Numbered from the stretch's first letter, positions 1 through 9,121 are shown. The stretch: 64,000 nucleotides of DNA from Clostridia bacterium (GCA_017438845.1 JAFRUO010000008.1:1-64000), one strand, 5' to 3'. Notes: a model not told the origin generated them from the sequence alone. Made by a program: numbers and translations.

Positions 1-133
1 CACGGGACCCGTTTACGGGTAAGTAAGTAGCAAATGCATGGCTGGCAGGCCAATAAACAGCGCACTTGTGCGCCGCCAGTATCGTATAGGGCTATGCCCG
101 AAAATGAAAAACCACCCGCTATGCGGGTGGATA
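1..133 (+). mobile_element. possible right end of an IS200/IS605-type element (remnant or element starting before the window)
   Basis: This stretch has no gene but several palindromes: a hairpin with arms ACCCG/CGGGT near 8-20, GGGC/GCCC near 92-102, and CCACCCGC/GCGGGTGG near 112-131. The order GCCAGTA, small hairpin, AACCACCCG hairpin matches the right end of the IS200 element at 12.9 kb when that end is read in its tnpA orientation. A transposase gene would then lie left of the window. The last hairpin also works as the terminator of the ABC-F gene on the minus strand. Basis: visible sequence resemblance; identity as an IS end is inference. Confidence 0.35.
107..133 (-). terminator. terminator of the ABC-F gene
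   Basis: A GC-rich hairpin (CCACCCGC arm, short loop, GCGGGTGG arm) lies just past the ABC-F stop codon. On the minus strand it is followed by a run of T. It may have been recruited from an IS end, see the feature at 1-133. Confidence 0.7.
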
Positions 134-146
134 TTTATTCTGGCTT

Positions 147-2051
147 TTATTCGTCTGCGAGCTCAAGCCATTCCTCTTCAATTTTATCCAGCTCTGCCTT
201 CTTTTGCTCAATTTCACCGAGCAGCTCGGAAATAAGCTGATAATCGCTTACGGCTTCGGGGCTGACCGATTTTTCCTCAAGCTCCTTAATTTCCGCCTGA
301 AGCGCGTCGCTCTGCCTTGTAAGCTCATTCAGCCTCGCCGTTCTCTTTCTTTGAGCCGCCTTGTTAAGCTTTGACTGAAGGTAGCTTTCCTTTGCGGCGC
401 TGTCCTTTGCAGGCTCCTTTAGCTTTTCCGCAGGCGCTTTGCGGTGCGCGAGATAGTAATCATAATTACCGTTGTATATTTCAACCGAATCGGGAAATAA
501 TTCTATTATTTTGTCCGGCACGCTGTTTAAGAAGTATCTGTCGTGCGATACCGTTACAAGCGTTCCCCGATACTCGGAAAGGGCTTTGTCAAGCGCCTGT
601 TTGGCTATGTAATCAAGGTGGTTTGTCGGCTCGTCAAGAATTAATAGATTTGCCTTGGAAAACATAATAATACAGAACTGCACCTTTGCACGGTTTGCGC
701 CCGACAGCTCACGAACCTTTTTAAAGACCGCTTCATCCTCAATCAGCAGTGCGCCGAGTGCGCTCCTGATTTCAAAGTCCGTTTTGTTCGGGAATTTCCT
801 GTGCACCGCTTCAATTACCGTGTCGTTTAAATCAAGGTCGGAAAGCTCCTGGTCAAAATATGCCGCCTTGACGTTCCCGCCGAAGCTGATTTTGCCCTCA
901 TACGGCAGCCTGCGCATAATCGCCTTGATAAGCGAGGATTTACCGACGCCGTTTTTGCCGATGATTGCAATTTTTTCGTGACTTCCGACCTCAAGGGAAA
1001 TACCGCTTGAGAGCTGTTTTTTGTTTTCTCCGCTTCCTACCGTAATGCCGACATTGTTAAGGGTAAGCACGGTTTTGTAGGGCTCAAGCTCATAATCAAA
1101 GCGAAAGCGTATATCCTTCGGCGCAGGGTTCGGCTTTTTCTTTTCCTCAAGCTTTTCGAGCGCCTTTACCCTTGAGCCGACCGAATTTGAGCTTGACGAG
1201 CGTGCAAGGTTCTTTTGCACATATTCACGCATTGCCGAAATTTCCTGCTGCTGCTTTTCGTATTCTCTTGTAAGCACCTTAATTCTTTCCTGCTTCTGAG
1301 TTAAAAAGGAGGAGTAGCCGCCCTTGTATCTGATAAGCTCGGTGTTTTCAATTTCACAGATGTCCTTTGCCGTGCTGTCAAGAAAATAGCGGTCGTGCGA
1401 AACTATAACCGCCGCACCCTTATAGTCGTTTTTAAGGTAATCCTCAAGCCATTCAAGCATGCCGAAATCCAAGTGGTTTGTCGGCTCGTCAAGCAGTAAA
1501 AGCTCGGGAGATTTCAGCAGAATTTTAGCCAGCGAAAACCTGATTTTTTCTCCGCCCGAAAGCAGTGCGGTTTTCATGTTCAAATCGAAGTTCCCGAAGC
1601 CGAGTCCGTTTATGACCTTGTTAATTCTTGTCTGTGCACCGAAGCCGTCAAGCGCGGCATAGCGGTTGCTGTATTCCTCGTAACGGGCCTCAAGCTCACC
1701 GTAACGCTGAGTGCCGTGAGGGCAGTCCGACATCATTTCCGTTATTTCCTCAAGCCTCCGACGTATATCGAACACCTCGGCGAGCACTGAGTTTATTTCC
1801 TCCCGAAGGCTGTTCTCCTCGCAAAGGGCTTCGTTTTGTCTGTGATAGCCTATGACGAGGTCCTTCTTTTTTGAAACTTCGCCTTCATCGGGGGAGAGTT
1901 CTCCCGAAATAATGTTTAACAGCGTGCTTTTTCCGACTCCGTTAACTCCGAGCAAGCCGATTCTGTCCCCCTCGTTTACGGAGAGACTGACATTCTTCAG
2001 CACGGTTTCGTCCGAAAAGCCTTTAGTTACATTGTTGACGGTTAAAAGCAT
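147..2051 (-). CDS. ABC-F family ATPase
   Basis: This is a 634-residue soluble protein with two ABC ATPase halves and no membrane segments, as in ABC-F proteins that act on ribosomes (translation factors or antibiotic protection). The first half has a Walker A (GVNGVGKST, about residues 35-43), an LSGGEK signature and LLLLDEPTNHLD. The second has GKNGVGKSS and LLILDEPTNHLD. Between them is the charged ABC-F linker, and the C-terminus (about 540-634) is a coiled coil rich in Lys and Glu. The second signature reads LSGAN instead of LSGGE, which is unusual. The start codon opens with the typical MLLTVNNV. The ThrE genes lie only 3 bases upstream in the same direction, so they may be cotranscribed. 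Whether it gives antibiotic resistance cannot be told from sequence. Confidence 0.93.
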   Translation of the reverse strand: MLLTVNNVTKGFSDETVLKNVSLSVNEGDRIGLLGVNGVGKSTLLNIISGELSPDEGEVSKKKDLVIGYHRQNEALCEENSLREEINSVLAEVFDIRRRLEEITEMMSDCPHGTQRYGELEARYEEYSNRYAALDGFGAQTRINKVINGLGFGNFDLNMKTALLSGGEKIRFSLAKILLKSPELLLLDEPTNHLDFGMLEWLEDYLKNDYKGAAVIVSHDRYFLDSTAKDICEIENTELIRYKGGYSSFLTQKQERIKVLTREYEKQQQEISAMREYVQKNLARSSSSNSVGSRVKALEKLEEKKKPNPAPKDIRFRFDYELEPYKTVLTLNNVGITVGSGENKKQLSSGISLEVGSHEKIAIIGKNGVGKSSLIKAIMRRLPYEGKISFGGNVKAAYFDQELSDLDLNDTVIEAVHRKFPNKTDFEIRSALGALLIEDEAVFKKVRELSGANRAKVQFCIIMFSKANLLILDEPTNHLDYIAKQALDKALSEYRGTLVTVSHDRYFLNSVPDKIIELFPDSVEIYNGNYDYYLAHRKAPAEKLKEPAKDSAAKESYLQSKLNKAAQRKRTARLNELTRQSDALQAEIKELEEKSVSPEAVSDYQLISELLGEIEQKKAELDKIEEEWLELADE

Positions 2052-2054
2052 TGT

Positions 2055-2534
2055 TTATGTTTCTGTTCCTTTTTTCTTTTTATAAAAATGAGTAACAACA
2101 GCCGAAGCCATTCTTACCGCAGTTGAAACCACGATAATCCCTACCGCGAGAGCCATAGCGCTTTTAAGCGTGTAAACCCCGGTGTCGAGGAATTTGTCAA
2201 GGTCGTTGCCCACGGCGTAGCTCATTGTATAGTACAGCGCACTGCCGGGAATCATTGATATTATTCCGACAACGAGGAAGGTGGTAGTCGGAGTTTTTTT
2301 AATTCTTGCAAATATTTCCGCATAAACCGTAACTGCCATTGCCGCCGCAAAAAGGCAGAACAGCTCACTGTCAACGGCATAAAGCTTAACAAGCGTAAAC
2401 ACTGTCCAGCCCAGTGCTCCGCCGAGGGCGGAAATGAGCATCTTTGTACGCCTTGTGTTATAAAGCAGTGAAAAGCCCATTGCGCCGAAAAATGCGGTTG
2501 CAATCTGCAGAATGTAAAGCTTAAACTCACTCAC
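2055..2534 (-). CDS. threonine/serine exporter, ThrE C-terminal half (DUF3815-type)
   Basis: A 159-residue membrane protein with about five hydrophobic segments. In many Firmicutes the ThrE amino-acid exporter is split in two; this matches the short second half with conserved PGSALYYTM-like sequence. The gene overlaps the upstream DUF1212 gene by 4 bases and is only 3 bases from the ABC-F gene, so the pair is translationally coupled. Expected role: efflux of threonine and serine across the cytoplasmic membrane together with the partner subunit. Substrate is inferred from the family. Confidence 0.85.
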   Translation of the reverse strand: MSEFKLYILQIATAFFGAMGFSLLYNTRRTKMLISALGGALGWTVFTLVKLYAVDSELFCLFAAAMAVTVYAEIFARIKKTPTTTFLVVGIISMIPGSALYYTMSYAVGNDLDKFLDTGVYTLKSAMALAVGIIVVSTAVRMASAVVTHFYKKKKGTET

Positions 2535-3292
2535 AGCGTAACACCCCCGAACATAAGCGCCACGAGAATGTAGCCTGCGGCAATTGCAAAGGCGATTATC
2601 AGAGCCTCAAAAAGTCTGAGCATACCCGAGATAATATCGCCGCTGATCATATCCCTGATTGAGTTGGTCAGCGCAACTCCCGGAATCAGCAGCATAATAT
2701 TGCCGACTATGATTTTTGACGAGTCCTCACCGAAGCCGAGCCTGACAAACGAAAAGGCGAGCAGGCAAACTGCGGCTGAGCTGATAACATTTGAAAAGAC
2801 CATATTGACCTTAGTCTTGCTCTGAGCAAAGACGATTAGCTTTAGCACTGCACCTGCAACCGCAGAGGCGGCGGCGTCAATGGCTGAGCCTCCGAAAAAC
2901 AGGGTAAACGAAGCGGAAATCATCGCGCACGCAAAGACTTGAAGCGGCAAACTGTAGCCCTTTTCCTGCTTTACTTCCTCAAACCTTTCGCGGATTTCGT
3001 CAATTTCGGGGACGTTTGCACAGATGTATCTTGAAAGGTCGTTGTACTTGTGAAGCTTGTCGAGGTTTGTGTCGTATCTCGAAACTCTCCTTGTGCCGGT
3101 AACGCTTCTGTCCTCGGAGTCGGTAAGCGTAAGAAAAATAACCGAGGTGATAACAAAAACATCAGCGCTTTTACAGCCGAATACATGAGCAATTCTCTGC
3201 AACGTGTCCTCGACGCGGCTGATTTCCGCACCGCTTACAAGCATCTGCTCGCCGAGATCAAGCGAGAATTTAAGCAGCTCGTCCGAATTCAT
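2531..3292 (-). CDS. threonine/serine exporter, ThrE N-terminal half (DUF1212)
   Basis: A protein of about 253 residues with a soluble N-terminal part (motif SGAEISRVEDTL, conserved in DUF1212/ThrE) followed by about five membrane segments with the ALMLLIPGVALTNS-like motif (here IMLLIPGVALTNSIRD). It forms the split exporter with the next gene. The longer open frame to 3334 is unlikely: a GGAGGG ribosome site sits right before an ATG that is too close, and 7 bases before the ATG at 3292, so MNSDELL is taken as the start. Confidence 0.87.
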   Translation of the reverse strand: MNSDELLKFSLDLGEQMLVSGAEISRVEDTLQRIAHVFGCKSADVFVITSVIFLTLTDSEDRSVTGTRRVSRYDTNLDKLHKYNDLSRYICANVPEIDEIRERFEEVKQEKGYSLPLQVFACAMISASFTLFFGGSAIDAAASAVAGAVLKLIVFAQSKTKVNMVFSNVISSAAVCLLAFSFVRLGFGEDSSKIIVGNIMLLIPGVALTNSIRDMISGDIISGMLRLFEALIIAFAIAAGYILVALMFGGVTL

Positions 3293-3448
3293 TTGCATCC
3301 CTCCGTAAAACATTATAAAAATAATATACCACATTCCGAGTTTAATTACAATGTACGTTTAAAAAAGGGGTCGGTGTAAAAAAAAGAGCCCTGTTTTTTT
3401 GCAAAATCAACAAAAAATGTTAAACCGAAAATTATTTTTAAAATGATA

Positions 3449-3477
3449 TTGCAAAAAAAAATAACTTGTGGTATTAT
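3449..3477 (+). promoter_or_regulatory. promoter of the dockerin-protein gene
   Basis: A -35 TTGCAA (3449-3454) and -10 TATTAT (3472-3477) are separated by 17 bases, fitting the vegetative sigma factor. It lies 84 bases before the coding start. Confidence 0.6.
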
Positions 3478-3493
3478 TGAGTATGTAATTATG

Positions 3494-3526
3494 CACCTTA
3501 ATGGGCTTTTTATGCCCTGAAGGGTG
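3494..3526 (+). other. leader hairpin upstream of the dockerin gene
   Basis: In the 5' leader, CACC (3494-3497) pairs with GGTG (3523-3526) and, inside, GGGC (3503-3506) pairs with GCCC (3514-3517), with an internal loop between. No poly-T tract follows, so it is not a terminator. It may stabilise the mRNA or bind a regulator; no known riboswitch was recognised. Confidence 0.4.
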
Positions 3527-3561
3527 AGGTACAAATACTTTCTTAAAAGGAGAAAACCACA

Positions 3562-5961
3562 ATGAAAAAGCTTTTATCAGTGCTTCTTTCGGCTTTGATG
3601 ATTATAAGCTGTCTTTCAGTAGGTCTTGCAGTTTTTGCGGAAGACGCGGAACCGACCGAGGCTGAAGCTTTAATCACCAAAATCAATGATGCAATCGAAG
3701 TTGCCACTACCGAAGAATACGACGAGAACGGCAACATCACACGTCATACCGCCGGCTATTGGTACGGTCGTACCGTTCGTGCAATGGACGTTAGTGTTGA
3801 CGGAGACGCCAAGAACTATCTCGGCAACCTTCTTAAGTCACAGTATCCCGAGTACAGCGCATTCACTGTTGAGGTACCGCTTGACGAAGAGGGTCACACA
3901 AGAACTTACCCCGATTTCAGCGCAATCGGCACATATATCCTTGCCGGTAAGCTTGAAAATGCGGGCGCAATTGACTCTTCAAACGCAGAGGCTCTTTACA
4001 ACTCACTTGAAGAGGCTACCGCGCTTGACAAGCAGGTAAGAAAGAATAGCGACGCTTACGAAACTCTCGAGCCCGATGACGTTCTCAGACAGTTCGAAAT
4101 CGACCCCGAGACAGTTGAAAATATTGAGGACGAGAATACTCTTGTTTTCAAAGACATCGACATCTTTGCAGGCGACAAGGTAGCGGATTCCGTTATCCCC
4201 GTAATCGCAAGCGTTTATCCGGACCTTACCGGTGTTTCAAAGGGCATCATCAAGAAGGCGGGCGACGCCGGTCTTAAGATGGAAAACTATGTCCTTAAGT
4301 ACACAAACATCAAACTTGAAGCTCAGTTTGACGGCGACAAGCTTATGGGTCTTAAGCTTTCTTATGACATCACAGCAAGCGCTGATATGACCTTTAACGC
4401 TCAGTCTATGACTCTTCAGGCGTCATCTATAGACAATAAGATTGAGTATTACGGCTTTGATTATTTTGATGAAGGAAACGAATTTGACTATGCAGAGCTT
4501 GTCAGAATGATCAACGAGGGTACTGCAAGAGCCGTTGATTCAAGAACAGGCTATGAGTACACCAGAAGCGCCGACACAGACAACAACCAGGCTATCAAGC
4601 TTGACCTTACAGCTGATACATATGCGGCTCTTTCGGGTCTTTCGGACTCTGCACAGCAGGCTATCTTCGGCGTAATCGACCAGGTTACGGTTGCTATCGA
4701 CAACCTCGCAGGTACTTCAATCACTAAGTACGAATGGGTTTGCGACGGCGAAAACTGCCCGATCTGCGCTTCCAACCCCGTTGACAAGGACGGCGTTCTT
4801 ATTCCCTGTAAGGAAGGCGACCACAGCTCGGACGTTACGGAAAAATGGGTTTGCAAGGGCAACAGCTGCCCCGTATGCAGCCAGCATCAGGATAACGACA
4901 CAGGTGAAATCATCGAGTGCGCAAACAACGACTGGATGGAGCCCTATGTCAGAGAGCAGATGCCTTGGCTTGATGACGACCAGGTAAGAGAAGAAGTTGC
5001 AAGCATGAAGGAAAGATGCACCTGCACAACGGAAGAGGTTCCCACCTGCACCTGCAGCAAGAGAGTTGCTCCTCACCAGCTCGGCGTTGAAGTTATGGGC
5101 AAACCCTATGACGTAAATACGCTTCTTGATGCCGGTATCAACGCTATCACAGGCAGACTTAACGACACACAGAAGGATTCACTCACAAAGCTTATGGAGC
5201 TCGGCACTTATCATGCAACGGTTCCCGAGAGCAAGAATCCCGACGAGTACATTGAGCCTAAATATGCCCTTAAGGCAACATCACTTACAGTTAACGACCT
5301 CGATCCCGACTACAACGATCCTTACGAGGTAATGTACGAAGACGGTATCATCAGCTTCTACATTCCTTATCAGGAGAACCCGGGCTATGATTCGGCACTT
5401 GCACATCTCACCGACGATTTCGTAACGGGTGAGGATTTCCAGGCAGCTACTGCCGAAGCTCTTACACAGAGAATCGACGGCGATGTTATAAAGAATCATA
5501 CATCGGGCATTGTTTATTCAGGTAATGAGTCGGCAGATCCCGAAGATCCGCAGGCAGACGTTAATAATGCTTATACACCTATTAAGATTCAGGTTGCATT
5601 CAAGGGCGCTACCGATGACAACATCTACGGTAACGGCGACATTGATAAGCTTATTATCAACTATACCTGCTACTATGAGTATAAGCTTGCAGCTGCTGAC
5701 TTCCTTGAGATAGCAGAAGCTACTTACAGCTCACACACCGACTCAAGCTATATCGTAGGCGACCAGCCCGAATATGAAAAGGGCGACGCTGACCTCAGCG
5801 GCAGAGTTTCAATTATCGACGCAAAGCTTGTTCTCAAGCACATCGTCGGCACAGAATATCTCAACGAGGTTCAGCAGGAAGTTTCCGATATGAACAACGA
5901 CCAGGATATCACCGTTTTTGACGCAAAGATGATTCTCCAGAAGATTGCCGAAGAGGCATAA
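3562..5961 (+). CDS. large secreted dockerin-containing protein with two Cys-rich motifs
   Basis: A 799-residue exported protein. Residues 1-27 form a signal peptide (Lys-Lys start, hydrophobic core, cleavage near VFA-EDAE). The bulk (about 30-730) is not recognised and has no glycoside hydrolase motif. Two similar Cys-rich stretches, WVCDGENCPICAS and WVCKGNSCPVCSQ (about 390-445), and a third cluster CTCTTEEVPTCTCS (about 490-505) look like metal- or disulfide-stabilised knuckles. The last 65 residues form a type I dockerin: two 12-residue calcium loops (DADLSGRVSIID and DMNNDQDITVFD), each followed by an AKL/AKM-type helix. It therefore should dock onto cohesin modules, such as those encoded at 50.5-52.1 kb. 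A strong promoter and GGAG site precede it and a terminator follows, so it is a single-gene unit. Confidence 0.88.
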   Translation: MKKLLSVLLSALMIISCLSVGLAVFAEDAEPTEAEALITKINDAIEVATTEEYDENGNITRHTAGYWYGRTVRAMDVSVDGDAKNYLGNLLKSQYPEYSAFTVEVPLDEEGHTRTYPDFSAIGTYILAGKLENAGAIDSSNAEALYNSLEEATALDKQVRKNSDAYETLEPDDVLRQFEIDPETVENIEDENTLVFKDIDIFAGDKVADSVIPVIASVYPDLTGVSKGIIKKAGDAGLKMENYVLKYTNIKLEAQFDGDKLMGLKLSYDITASADMTFNAQSMTLQASSIDNKIEYYGFDYFDEGNEFDYAELVRMINEGTARAVDSRTGYEYTRSADTDNNQAIKLDLTADTYAALSGLSDSAQQAIFGVIDQVTVAIDNLAGTSITKYEWVCDGENCPICASNPVDKDGVLIPCKEGDHSSDVTEKWVCKGNSCPVCSQHQDNDTGEIIECANNDWMEPYVREQMPWLDDDQVREEVASMKERCTCTTEEVPTCTCSKRVAPHQLGVEVMGKPYDVNTLLDAGINAITGRLNDTQKDSLTKLMELGTYHATVPESKNPDEYIEPKYALKATSLTVNDLDPDYNDPYEVMYEDGIISFYIPYQENPGYDSALAHLTDDFVTGEDFQAATAEALTQRIDGDVIKNHTSGIVYSGNESADPEDPQADVNNAYTPIKIQVAFKGATDDNIYGNGDIDKLIINYTCYYEYKLAAADFLEIAEATYSSHTDSSYIVGDQPEYEKGDADLSGRVSIIDAKLVLKHIVGTEYLNEVQQEVSDMNNDQDITVFDAKMILQKIAEEA

Positions 5962-5985
5962 ACAATCCTTTTAAGATTAAACATA

Positions 5986-6014
5986 AAGCACCGCCTTCGG
6001 GCGGTGCTTTTTTG
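5986..6014 (+). terminator. terminator of the dockerin gene
   Basis: AAGCACCGCC and GGCGGTGCTT arms with a TTCG loop, followed by a T run. It separates the dockerin gene from the convergent DUF378 gene and has T runs suited mainly to the plus strand. Confidence 0.9.
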
Positions 6015-6021
6015 CGGCTGT

Positions 6022-6240
6022 TTATTCGTCGTGACTTGTTTCTCCGATAAGCTCGTTTTCCCTGAACATAAGCGAAACGCACCATATTGCCGACAAGGCG
6101 ACAAGTGTGTAAATAATACGACTTAAAACAGCGCTTTGTCCGCCGAAAATAAAGCTTACAAGGTCAAACTGAAACAAGCCGATCGAGCCCCAGTTAAGAC
6201 CGCCGATTACAAGAATAATCAACGCAATTCTGTCAAGCAT
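6022..6240 (-). CDS. DUF378 family small membrane protein
   Basis: A 72-residue protein with two membrane helices and the signature LNWGSIGLFQFDLV typical of DUF378. The function of the family is unknown. The open frame extends up to 6303, but GAGGAG lies 9 bases before the ATG at 6240, giving MLDRIALI as the start, which matches the usual family length. It is convergent with the dockerin gene. Confidence 0.85.
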   Translation of the reverse strand: MLDRIALIILVIGGLNWGSIGLFQFDLVSFIFGGQSAVLSRIIYTLVALSAIWCVSLMFRENELIGETSHDE

Positions 6241-6318
6241 ATTTTTCAACTCCTCATTTAAATGCTTGTTAGTATTGTTTGCGCTCTTTTTAAAAATATA
6301 CAAAAAGAAAATTTTTCA

Positions 6319-6357
6319 AAAAAGGTGAAGCACTGTTTTTAAGCGCTTCACCTTTTT
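6319..6357. terminator. bidirectional terminator between spoIVA and the DUF378 gene
   Basis: AAAGGTGAAGC (6321-6331) pairs with GCTTCACCTTT (6344-6354) around a T-rich loop; A and T tracts flank the stem so it can act on minus-strand spoIVA transcripts. Confidence 0.75.
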
Positions 6358-6371
6358 GATGTGTTTATACT

Positions 6372-7850
6372 TTATATTATTATGCAAATCAAGCCGTTAC
6401 AGCCTTCGTTTATAACTCTTTCAAGCGTTTCCTGCAGCTTCATCCTCGCCTCATTCGGCATATGGAAAAGCTTGTTTTTAACACCCTCGTTTACGAGCTC
6501 GTTTAAGGATTTTCCGAAAATATTTGACTCCCAGATTTTTGTCGGCTCCTCCTCAAAGCCCTCAAGCAGATATTTAATCAGCTCTTCGGACTGACTTTCC
6601 GTGCCGACTATCGGCGCAACCTCAGTCTGTATATTCGCCCTGAGCATATGTATTGACGGGGCTGACGCCGAAAGCTTAACGCCGTATCTTCCTCCCTGCT
6701 TTATAATTTCGGGCTCCTTGAGCGAAAGCTCATCAATATCCGGCATAATAATACCGTAGCCTGTATTCTCAACCTCCTCAAGAGCGTATTTGATTTTGTC
6801 GTACTCTGTTTTGCTCTTGTTAAGCTGTACGACAAGTTCCATAAGCTGTTCGTCATTTTCAATTTCAAGTCCCGTCTTGTCTGCAATTGTCTTATAAAAC
6901 AAGCCGTTCTCAAGGCTGATGTTAACTAAGGTGCTTCCGTCACCGAGGTTCATTTTAACGATTTCGCTCTTTTCGATGTTTTCGCTTTCATTCAGTCTTT
7001 CGGTAAGCACGCTCACATCGCGTACAAGTCTGAGCCCTTCAGATGATGCGCGCACGCTCTGAAGAATACTGTTTCTTAAAGGGTGCTCCCTCTCAAGGGA
7101 CTTTATCCAGGAGGGAAGGGAGATACTTACCTGCTTAATCGGAAACTCAAAAAGCACCTGAGTAAGTATTTCCTTTATTTCTTGCTCGTCAAGCTCAAGG
7201 CAGTTTACCGCAAGCACGGGAACGGAATATTTTTCCGAAAGCTCCGCTGACAGCTTTAATGCCGCCTCGCTTTTCGGATATGTACAGTTAAGAATGATTA
7301 CAAAGGGTTTGTTAAGCTCCTTTAATTCATCGACAACTCTTTCCTCTGCCTGCTCGTAATCCTCACGGGGGATTTCGCAGATGCTTCCGTCCGTTGTAAT
7401 TACAAGCCCGATTGTTGAATGTTCGTTAATTACCTTTTCGGTGCCGATTTCCGCCGCCATATTAAAGGGTATTTCCTCATCATACCACGGCGTGTGCACC
7501 ATTCTCGGAGCGTCCTGCTCTATGTATCCTACTGCGCCGGGCACAATGTAGCCGACGCAGTCAATAAGTCTTACCCGAAAGCCTGCGTTTTCGGGGAGCG
7601 TCACCTCAACCGCATGCTCCGGAATAAACTTCGGCTCGGTTGTCATAATTGTCCTGCCTGCCGCGGACTGCGGAAGCTCATCAACAGCCCTTGTCTGAAG
7701 AGCCTCGTCCTTGATGTTCGGAATAACAAGCGTGTCCATAAACTTTTTGATAAAGGTTGATTTTCCTGTTCTGACCGGTCCGACAACGCCGATGTAAATA
7801 TCACCGTCGGTTCTGCTTGCGATGTCAGCATATATGCCAGTATGCGCCAT
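6372..7850 (-). CDS. spoIVA: stage IV sporulation protein A (spore coat morphogenetic ATPase)
   Basis: A 492-residue protein, the usual length for SpoIVA. The N-terminal GTPase-like ATPase domain carries Walker A GPVRTGKS (residues 24-31), a switch-like DCVGYIVPGA and the conserved TEPKFIPEHAV segment; the C-terminus ends CNGLICIII, typical of the family. SpoIVA polymerises on the outer forespore membrane with ATP hydrolysis and forms the base of the spore coat. An AGGAGG site precedes the start. It is monocistronic with a terminator behind it. In Bacillus it is under mother-cell sigma E; a matching promoter could not be fixed with confidence here. It is strong evidence that the organism belongs to an endospore-forming lineage. 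Confidence 0.97.
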   Translation of the reverse strand: MAHTGIYADIASRTDGDIYIGVVGPVRTGKSTFIKKFMDTLVIPNIKDEALQTRAVDELPQSAAGRTIMTTEPKFIPEHAVEVTLPENAGFRVRLIDCVGYIVPGAVGYIEQDAPRMVHTPWYDEEIPFNMAAEIGTEKVINEHSTIGLVITTDGSICEIPREDYEQAEERVVDELKELNKPFVIILNCTYPKSEAALKLSAELSEKYSVPVLAVNCLELDEQEIKEILTQVLFEFPIKQVSISLPSWIKSLEREHPLRNSILQSVRASSEGLRLVRDVSVLTERLNESENIEKSEIVKMNLGDGSTLVNISLENGLFYKTIADKTGLEIENDEQLMELVVQLNKSKTEYDKIKYALEEVENTGYGIIMPDIDELSLKEPEIIKQGGRYGVKLSASAPSIHMLRANIQTEVAPIVGTESQSEELIKYLLEGFEEEPTKIWESNIFGKSLNELVNEGVKNKLFHMPNEARMKLQETLERVINEGCNGLICIII

Positions 7851-7945
7851 TTTATTACCTCCTGAGGCGTGAGCCCGTTGTGTTTTTTATTCATTTATAT
7901 TCATTTTACTTTTCATATATGAATAAAAGATATACGAGCCTTCCC

Positions 7946-7988
7946 GACAAAAAAACAAAGCGGATAACCGAGAGGTTATCCGCTTTGA
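7946..7988 (-). terminator. terminator of the alpha/beta hydrolase gene
   Basis: AAAGCGGATAACC (from 7957) and GGTTATCCGCTTT (to 7986) form a 13-bp stem with a GAGA loop. On the minus strand the stem is followed by a seven-T run. Confidence 0.9.
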
Positions 7989-8001
7989 ATAAAAAATTCA
8001 A

Positions 8002-8982
8002 TCAGATGTGTCTGTCAATAAACTCCTTGACCTTGCTCCAGTACATATCGGGGTGTGCACATACCGAGCGTGCGTGCGGTGCGTCCGGAACGGAAAGAAT
8101 ATCCTTTTCGGTCGGGCATGCGCTGTAAACCTGGTCAAGCATTTCATAGGGAACAAAGGTGTCAGCCTCACCGTGAATAAAGAGCATAGGAATCTTGCAT
8201 TTCTTAAGCTGCTCTATGCAGGAAGCCTCTTTGAAGTTAAAGTTTGCCTTTCTCTTGTTTACGTCGTTTGCGCTGTAAAGGAACGGGAACTCGGGAATTT
8301 TCATCTGAGTCATCTTGTGCTTTAAGATTTCCCAAACGTTTGTGTAACCGCAGTCCTCGATTGCAAGCTTGACATTGTCGGGAAGCTCCTCGCCGACCGT
8401 CATCATTGTCGTGGCGGCGCCCATTGAAACTCCGTGAAGAATAATTCTGCACTCGGGGTGATCGTTTACAAGGTATTTAATCCACTCAATAACGTCAAGT
8501 CTGTCCTTCCAGCCCATGGAAATGAATTCCTCCTCGGAATCCGCATGCCCTCTGAGGCTGGGCATAAGTACGTTGTAGCCCCACTCATAAAATTGCTTTG
8601 CGTAAATGCCCATGTTTCTCGGGCTTGAGGTGTATCCGTGAATACAGATGACGTAAATATCGCTTCCGCTCTCGCTCCTGAATAAGTCAGCGTGAAGGTT
8701 TTTACCGTCATAGCTCGGAATTGTAACTTTTTCCTTGAGTGTGTCGTCGTGCCATTTTGCGCCCGACTGTAAAATTTCCTCAAGCTTAGCCTTGTATTCG
8801 TCCTTCATTTTTGCAGCCTTGTCCTTTTCCTGGGCCTTGCTGCCGACCAAGCCGTTCATTCCCGTTCTTGAAAGTACAAAGTGGTATGCAAGTCTTCCCG
8901 AAAGCACGAAGGAAGCCGCCGCCGCACCCGTTGCAATTGCGAGGTATTTAGCTGCTTTTAAAGCCTTGTTCTTTTCAGCCAT
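8002..8982 (-). CDS. alpha/beta hydrolase with N-terminal membrane anchor
   Basis: A 326-residue protein. Residues about 12-32 are a hydrophobic anchor or uncleaved signal; the rest is a serine hydrolase fold. Seen motifs: oxyanion-hole HGYTSSPRN, nucleophile elbow HGVSMGAAT (G-x-S-x-G), an acidic residue in HGEADTFVP and the C-terminal His in DAPHARS. This order fits the BAAT/dienelactone hydrolase-like group of Clostridia surface hydrolases. The natural substrate is unknown. It is a single gene divergent from the DivIVA-like gene. Confidence 0.85.
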   Translation of the reverse strand: MAEKNKALKAAKYLAIATGAAAASFVLSGRLAYHFVLSRTGMNGLVGSKAQEKDKAAKMKDEYKAKLEEILQSGAKWHDDTLKEKVTIPSYDGKNLHADLFRSESGSDIYVICIHGYTSSPRNMGIYAKQFYEWGYNVLMPSLRGHADSEEEFISMGWKDRLDVIEWIKYLVNDHPECRIILHGVSMGAATTMMTVGEELPDNVKLAIEDCGYTNVWEILKHKMTQMKIPEFPFLYSANDVNKRKANFNFKEASCIEQLKKCKIPMLFIHGEADTFVPYEMLDQVYSACPTEKDILSVPDAPHARSVCAHPDMYWSKVKEFIDRHI

Positions 8983-9087
8983 ATTAAAATCTCCGTTCTT
9001 AAATTATTGTATTATAATATACTATTTTATACCAAAAAGTATATAAATGCAAATAAAATATAGATAAAAAATATTTTTACAATTCGG

Positions 9088-9121
9088 TTGTTTTTACTCG
9101 AAAAATCTGCTACAATATAAT
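9088..9121 (+). promoter_or_regulatory. promoter of the DivIVA-like/pcrA operon
   Basis: TTGTTT (9088-9093), 17 bases, TACAAT (9111-9116); an overlapping alternative is TTTACT (9093-9098), 17 bases, TATAAT (9116-9121). Confidence 0.55.

Noticed and set aside
3494-3526. c-di-GMP riboswitch before the dockerin gene
   Set aside because: Only one short interrupted hairpin; the conserved tetraloop-receptor parts of GEMM riboswitches are absent.
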